Below are positions 61,279 through 64,000 of a DNA stretch of 64,000 nucleotides, piece by piece. The stretch comes from an uncultured Actinomycetes bacterium (GTDB lineage Bacteria > Actinomycetota > Actinomycetes > Nanopelagicales > Nanopelagicaceae). How positions within the stretch are numbered: the first letter of the stretch is position 1; every line of letters starts with the position of its first letter. A model generated the notes under the pieces. The model was not told the origin of the DNA and did not search any database. It saw only the letters and a list, made by a program, of their open reading frames with translations. The stretch covers positions 18,495 to 82,494 of the forward strand of contig CALEGP010000034.1 of assembly GCA_937876245.1 (NCBI GenBank), in the 5' to 3' direction. The translations under genes and the position numbers were made by a program.

Positions 61279-62091
61279 ATGACTCTAGATACTCCAAGAA
61301 ATCGAATCTCTATCTCCGATTTGGCTGGCTTTAAAAAGCGCGGTGAAAAATGGGCGATGTTGACCTCCTATGAACAGATGACCGCAGAGATTTTTGACCA
61401 AGCCCAGATCCCGGTTCTGCTTGTCGGTGATTCTGCCGGCAATAATTTCCTCGGGGAAGAAAACACAATTCCGGTTACCGTTGATGAATTAATCCCTCTG
61501 GCAAGGGCTGTAGTTCGCGCCACTTCCCGAGCAATGGTTGTTGCTGATTTGCCATTTGGTTCATATGAAACTGGACCCGATGCGGCGCTGGAAACCGGTA
61601 TTCGTTTTTTTAAGGAGGCGAAAGCCCACGCTGTTAAATTAGAAGGCGGCGAAAAAGTTGTGCCACAAATTAAGAGGTTAATCGCTGCCGGCATCCCAGT
61701 TATGGGCCACCTTGGCCTAACCCCCCAATCGGTTCACGCTCTTGGTGGATTTAAAGTTCAAGGACGTGGTGATGATGGAGCTCGCATCATGAATGATGCC
61801 AAGGTGCTGCAGGCCGCAGGAATTTTTGCACTTGTTTTGGAATTAGTACCTGAAGAATTAGCTACACAAATTTCTAACGAGCTGAGCATCCCGGTAATTG
61901 GGATTGGCGCTGGGGCTGGTTGCGACGCGCAGGTGCTTGTCTGGACCGACTTAATGGGGATTACTAAGAATCCGCCAAAACTAGCCAAGGCATACCGACA
62001 GCTGCGCAATGAGATGTTGGCCGCGGCACAGGAATTTGCTGCTGAAGTTTCTGCTGGGCAATTCCCGGGGCCAGAACACACTTTCCACTAA
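61279..62091 (+). CDS. panB: Ketopantoate hydroxymethyltransferase PanB
   Basis: 270-residue first enzyme of pantothenate synthesis, transferring a hydroxymethyl group from methylene-THF to 2-oxoisovalerate. Conserved: AMLTSYEQMTAEIFDQA, the metal-site LVGDSAGN (D51), VKLEGGE, GHLGLTPQS and IGIGAG. The ATG at 61279 follows AGGAG. No panC or panD is adjacent. MFS transporter follows 22 bases later. Confidence 0.96.
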   Translation: MTLDTPRNRISISDLAGFKKRGEKWAMLTSYEQMTAEIFDQAQIPVLLVGDSAGNNFLGEENTIPVTVDELIPLARAVVRATSRAMVVADLPFGSYETGPDAALETGIRFFKEAKAHAVKLEGGEKVVPQIKRLIAAGIPVMGHLGLTPQSVHALGGFKVQGRGDDGARIMNDAKVLQAAGIFALVLELVPEELATQISNELSIPVIGIGAGAGCDAQVLVWTDLMGITKNPPKLAKAYRQLRNEMLAAAQEFAAEVSAGQFPGPEHTFH

Positions 62092-62113
62092 ATTTCTAAT
62101 TAAATTGACCCCC

Positions 62114-63409
62114 GTGCTCAAAAAAATAGCAGTTGATATCTCTCCTCTGCGAAAATATCCAGACTTTAGACGGCTCTGGACCTCAGGCTTAATTAGCTAT
62201 TTCGGTTCAATGATTACGTATGTGGCACTGCCCTTTCAGATTAAAGAGTTGACCAACTCATTTGTTGCCGTTGGGTTGATGGGAGCAGTTGAACTGGCTC
62301 CACTGATTATTTTTGGCTTGTATGGCGGGGTCCTGGCTGATCGCGTGGACCGGCGAAAGATGATTCTAATTACCGAACTTGCACTCTTGGTCATGACTTT
62401 CTCGCTCTTCCTAAATAGCCAACTGGAAAAACCTAGTCTTATTTGGATCTACATAGTTGCTGGAACTTTTGCTGCCCTGGATGGCTTGCAACGACCCAGT
62501 GCCGATGCAATTTTGCCGCGTTTGGTTGGCCACGACGACTTACCATCGGCCAGTGCACTGATGTCGCTACGTTGGCAGACTGGAGTTATTACTGGGCCCG
62601 CACTTGCTGGAATTTTGCTGGCCTCCTCGGGTACAGGAGTTGCCTACCTAGTGGACGTTGCAACTTTCGCCATTTCTATAATTTTTATTTTGCGAGTTAA
62701 ATCGGTAAAGCCCACCGAAAAAAAGATAAGCCCAACTATTAGCTCAATGGTGGAGGGCATTAGATATGCAACCTCTCGAAAAGACCTGCTGGGTACCTAC
62801 TTGGTGGACTTGGCGGCAATGTTCTTTGCAATGCCAAATGCCCTATTCCCATTTTGGGCTGACCAACTGAATGCAACATGGGCGCTTGGATTGTTCTATG
62901 CGGCAGGAACAATCGGTTCAGTCATCGTAACCCTGACAAGTGGTTGGATAAGAAATTACCACCACCATGGACGCGCCGTTTTTATCGCGGCACTTGGCTG
63001 GGGTGTAGCGATTACTTTGGCTGGGGTCTCCAATTCACTCTTTTTTGTTCTCCTTTTTCTAGCACTTGCAGGAGCATCAGACATGGTTAGCGCACTTTTC
63101 CGAGGCGCAATCTGGAACCAATCAATACCGGATGAACTTCGTGGCAGGTTGGCTGGAATCGAGTTGCTTTCTTATTCAGTTGGCCCTCTCGGAGGGCAAA
63201 TGCGTGCCGGAACTTTCGCTGCAGTTACCAATCTGCGCACTTCAGTAATAAGTGGCGGACTTCTTTGTATTGGATTCGTATCAATTGCGGCTGCTTCAAT
63301 ACCAAAATTCCGAAAATATGATTCAAGAACCAACGAATTTGCAGTTAGCCAACGAAAAATTCGTTCCAAAGAAGCAAATTTGCCAAAAAAATCCAATTTA
63401 GATCAGTAA
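62114..63409 (+). CDS. MFS transporter, EntS-like (DHA3 group)
   Basis: 431-residue membrane protein with about twelve hydrophobic segments. YPDFRRLWTSGLISYFGSMI near the start and the motif-A-like loop GGVLADRVDRRKMIL are typical of the EntS/enterobactin-exporter-like MFS branch. The GTG at 62114 is preferred to a reading inside panB. Likely an exporter; the substrate is unknown. The protein ends in a basic tail. Confidence 0.88.
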   Translation: MLKKIAVDISPLRKYPDFRRLWTSGLISYFGSMITYVALPFQIKELTNSFVAVGLMGAVELAPLIIFGLYGGVLADRVDRRKMILITELALLVMTFSLFLNSQLEKPSLIWIYIVAGTFAALDGLQRPSADAILPRLVGHDDLPSASALMSLRWQTGVITGPALAGILLASSGTGVAYLVDVATFAISIIFILRVKSVKPTEKKISPTISSMVEGIRYATSRKDLLGTYLVDLAAMFFAMPNALFPFWADQLNATWALGLFYAAGTIGSVIVTLTSGWIRNYHHHGRAVFIAALGWGVAITLAGVSNSLFFVLLFLALAGASDMVSALFRGAIWNQSIPDELRGRLAGIELLSYSVGPLGGQMRAGTFAAVTNLRTSVISGGLLCIGFVSIAAASIPKFRKYDSRTNEFAVSQRKIRSKEANLPKKSNLDQ

Positions 63410-63582
63410 TTTTCCTAATTTTTCCAAAAAAAAATTATAAATGCAGAAAAATTAATAAAAATATCGTTGCGACACGCAGGCAAGAAAATACGCAAAATAG
63501 TGGAATGTTTCTACATTTAATGACACGCTTATCCATGAACAGGTTCGGTGACGGATCGAACTATTCTGATTAGGAGATGTAT

Positions 63583-64000
63583 ATGGCTGCAGCTAAGAAA
63601 TCTGCTCCAAAGCGTCGCAAGAAGGCAGCTGCTAAAGCAGTAGCCCCAAAGCGTCGTAAGAAGGCAGCTGCTAAACCAGCAGCACCAAAGCGTCGCAAGA
63701 AGGCAGTTGCTAAGAAGGCTGCTCCAAAGCGTCGTAAGAAGGCAGCTGCTAAAGCAGTAGCCCCAAAGCGTCGTAAGAAGGCAGCAGCTAAAAAAGCTGC
63801 TCCAAAGCGTCGTAAGAAGGCAGCTGCTAAAGCAGTAGCCCCAAAGCGTCGTAAGAAGGCAGCAGCTAAAAAAGCTGCTCCAAAGAAGCGCAAGAAGGCA
63901 GCAGCTAAAAAAGCTGCTCCAAAGAAGCGCAAGAAGGCAGCAGCGAAAGCTGCTCCAAAGAAGCGCAAGAAGGCAGCAGCTAAAAAAGCTGCTCCAAAGA
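63583..64000 (+). CDS. Lysine-rich histone-H1-like repeat protein, 3' end off window
   Basis: From ATG 63583, with AGGAG seven bases before it, the frame is open to the window end (139 codons). After MAAAKKSAPKRRKK it is a chain of 13-residue units of the type AAKxxAPK(R/K)RKKA, about ten and a half visible, one being a residue short. Composition is almost only Ala, Lys, Arg, Pro and Val, like the basic tails of bacterial histone-H1-like and HU-fusion proteins. It probably binds nucleic acid and may compact DNA. Whether a folded domain follows is unknown because the gene continues past 64000. Confidence 0.85.
   Translation, partial: MAAAKKSAPKRRKKAAAKAVAPKRRKKAAAKPAAPKRRKKAVAKKAAPKRRKKAAAKAVAPKRRKKAAAKKAAPKRRKKAAAKAVAPKRRKKAAAKKAAPKKRKKAAAKKAAPKKRKKAAAKAAPKKRKKAAAKKAAPK
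63583..64000 (+). repeat. Tandem 39-base coding repeats
   Basis: About ten copies of a 39-base unit, with units such as GCAGTAGCCCCAAAGCGTCG repeated almost without change. Early units encode APKRRKK and later ones APKKRKK. One unit is 36 bases. Such near-identical repeats are expected to change in number easily and to be difficult for short-read assembly. Confidence 0.92.

Noticed and set aside
63410..63480. AT-rich inverted repeat TAATTTTT / AAAAATTA after the MFS gene, considered as a terminator.
   Set aside because: The stem has only A-T pairs, and the region is generally AT-rich and probably promoter sequence for the next gene; not convincing either way.
63570..63968. A 132-residue minus-strand reading frame rich in Ala, Phe, Leu and Arg.
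   Set aside because: It is the antisense shadow of the lysine-rich repeat gene on the plus strand, which has a ribosome site and coherent repeats.

Overview
The window looks like a streamlined, low-to-mid GC (roughly 45%, by eye) actinobacterial chromosome, most like the freshwater acI group (Nanopelagicales, for example Planktophila). The actinobacterial signs are SepH, DUF3040, a DUF7455-type zinc protein, a LexA box of the TCGAAC-N4-GTTCGA form, class II DAHP synthase, SAM-IV-type riboswitches, and a division cluster that starts mraZ-rsmH-ftsL. Genes are packed tightly, with many 1-4 nt overlaps. I see no rRNA, tRNA, CRISPR array, prophage or intact insertion sequence. The taxonomic call is inference.

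Layout. 0-2.5 kb: start of the dcw cluster on the minus strand (mraZ, rsmH, partial ftsL) with MraZ operator repeats and a structured RNA between mraZ and rsmH, then DUF3040. 2.5-7.4 kb: a LexA-controlled lesion-bypass operon, DUF6504-dnaE2-dinB. 7.5-10.4 kb: DoxX, TauE, CopC, SCO1 and ArsC (membrane, copper and arsenate functions). 10.4-20.7 kb: two carotenoid operons, ybaK-hydrolase-crtA-like-cruF-like-glycosyltransferase-crtD-like and crtE-crtI-crtB, separated by metF and a CDP-alcohol phosphatidyltransferase. 20.7-27 kb: TPP-riboswitch-controlled pnuT, a P-loop kinase-like gene, a PASTA Ser/Thr kinase, nfo, an EamA transporter, threonine aldolase and ogt. 27-33 kb: aroG, a probably pyrophosphate-dependent phosphofructokinase, xylB, an esterase and a second EamA transporter. 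33-38.6 kb: a long minus-strand operon rplS-lepB-rnhB-yraN-comM-dprA-era. 38.7-43.4 kb: suhB, sepH, an alkaline-phosphatase-family gene, and psuG with a PfkB kinase. 43.4-46.7 kb: a ParC lacking its C-terminal domain, an OYE-family pseudogene, uspA, and an 872-base region without a confident gene that holds structured elements and probable promoters. 46.7-53.2 kb: gdhA, a DapB-like reductase, parE, a DUF7455-type protein, a CDGSH protein and rpoD. 53.3-59.4 kb: a methionine regulon of metY-metX and an ABC transporter plus N-formylglutamate-amidohydrolase-like gene, each behind its own copy of a promoter and SAM-IV-type riboswitch. 59.5-64 kb: nadE, panB, an MFS exporter and the start of a lysine-rich repeat protein that runs off the window.

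How the parts connect. Most genes are core metabolism and cell maintenance. The clearest small systems are the SOS translesion operon, which has an apparently active Pol IV where ImuB is usual; the pathway to a modified, probably glycosylated carotenoid; and the SAM-regulated sulfur module. In the last, a polar-amino-acid-type importer is genetically linked to a deformylase-like enzyme, which suggests salvage of methionine or N-formylmethionine. All functions are read from sequence patterns and family knowledge; no searches or folding programs were run.
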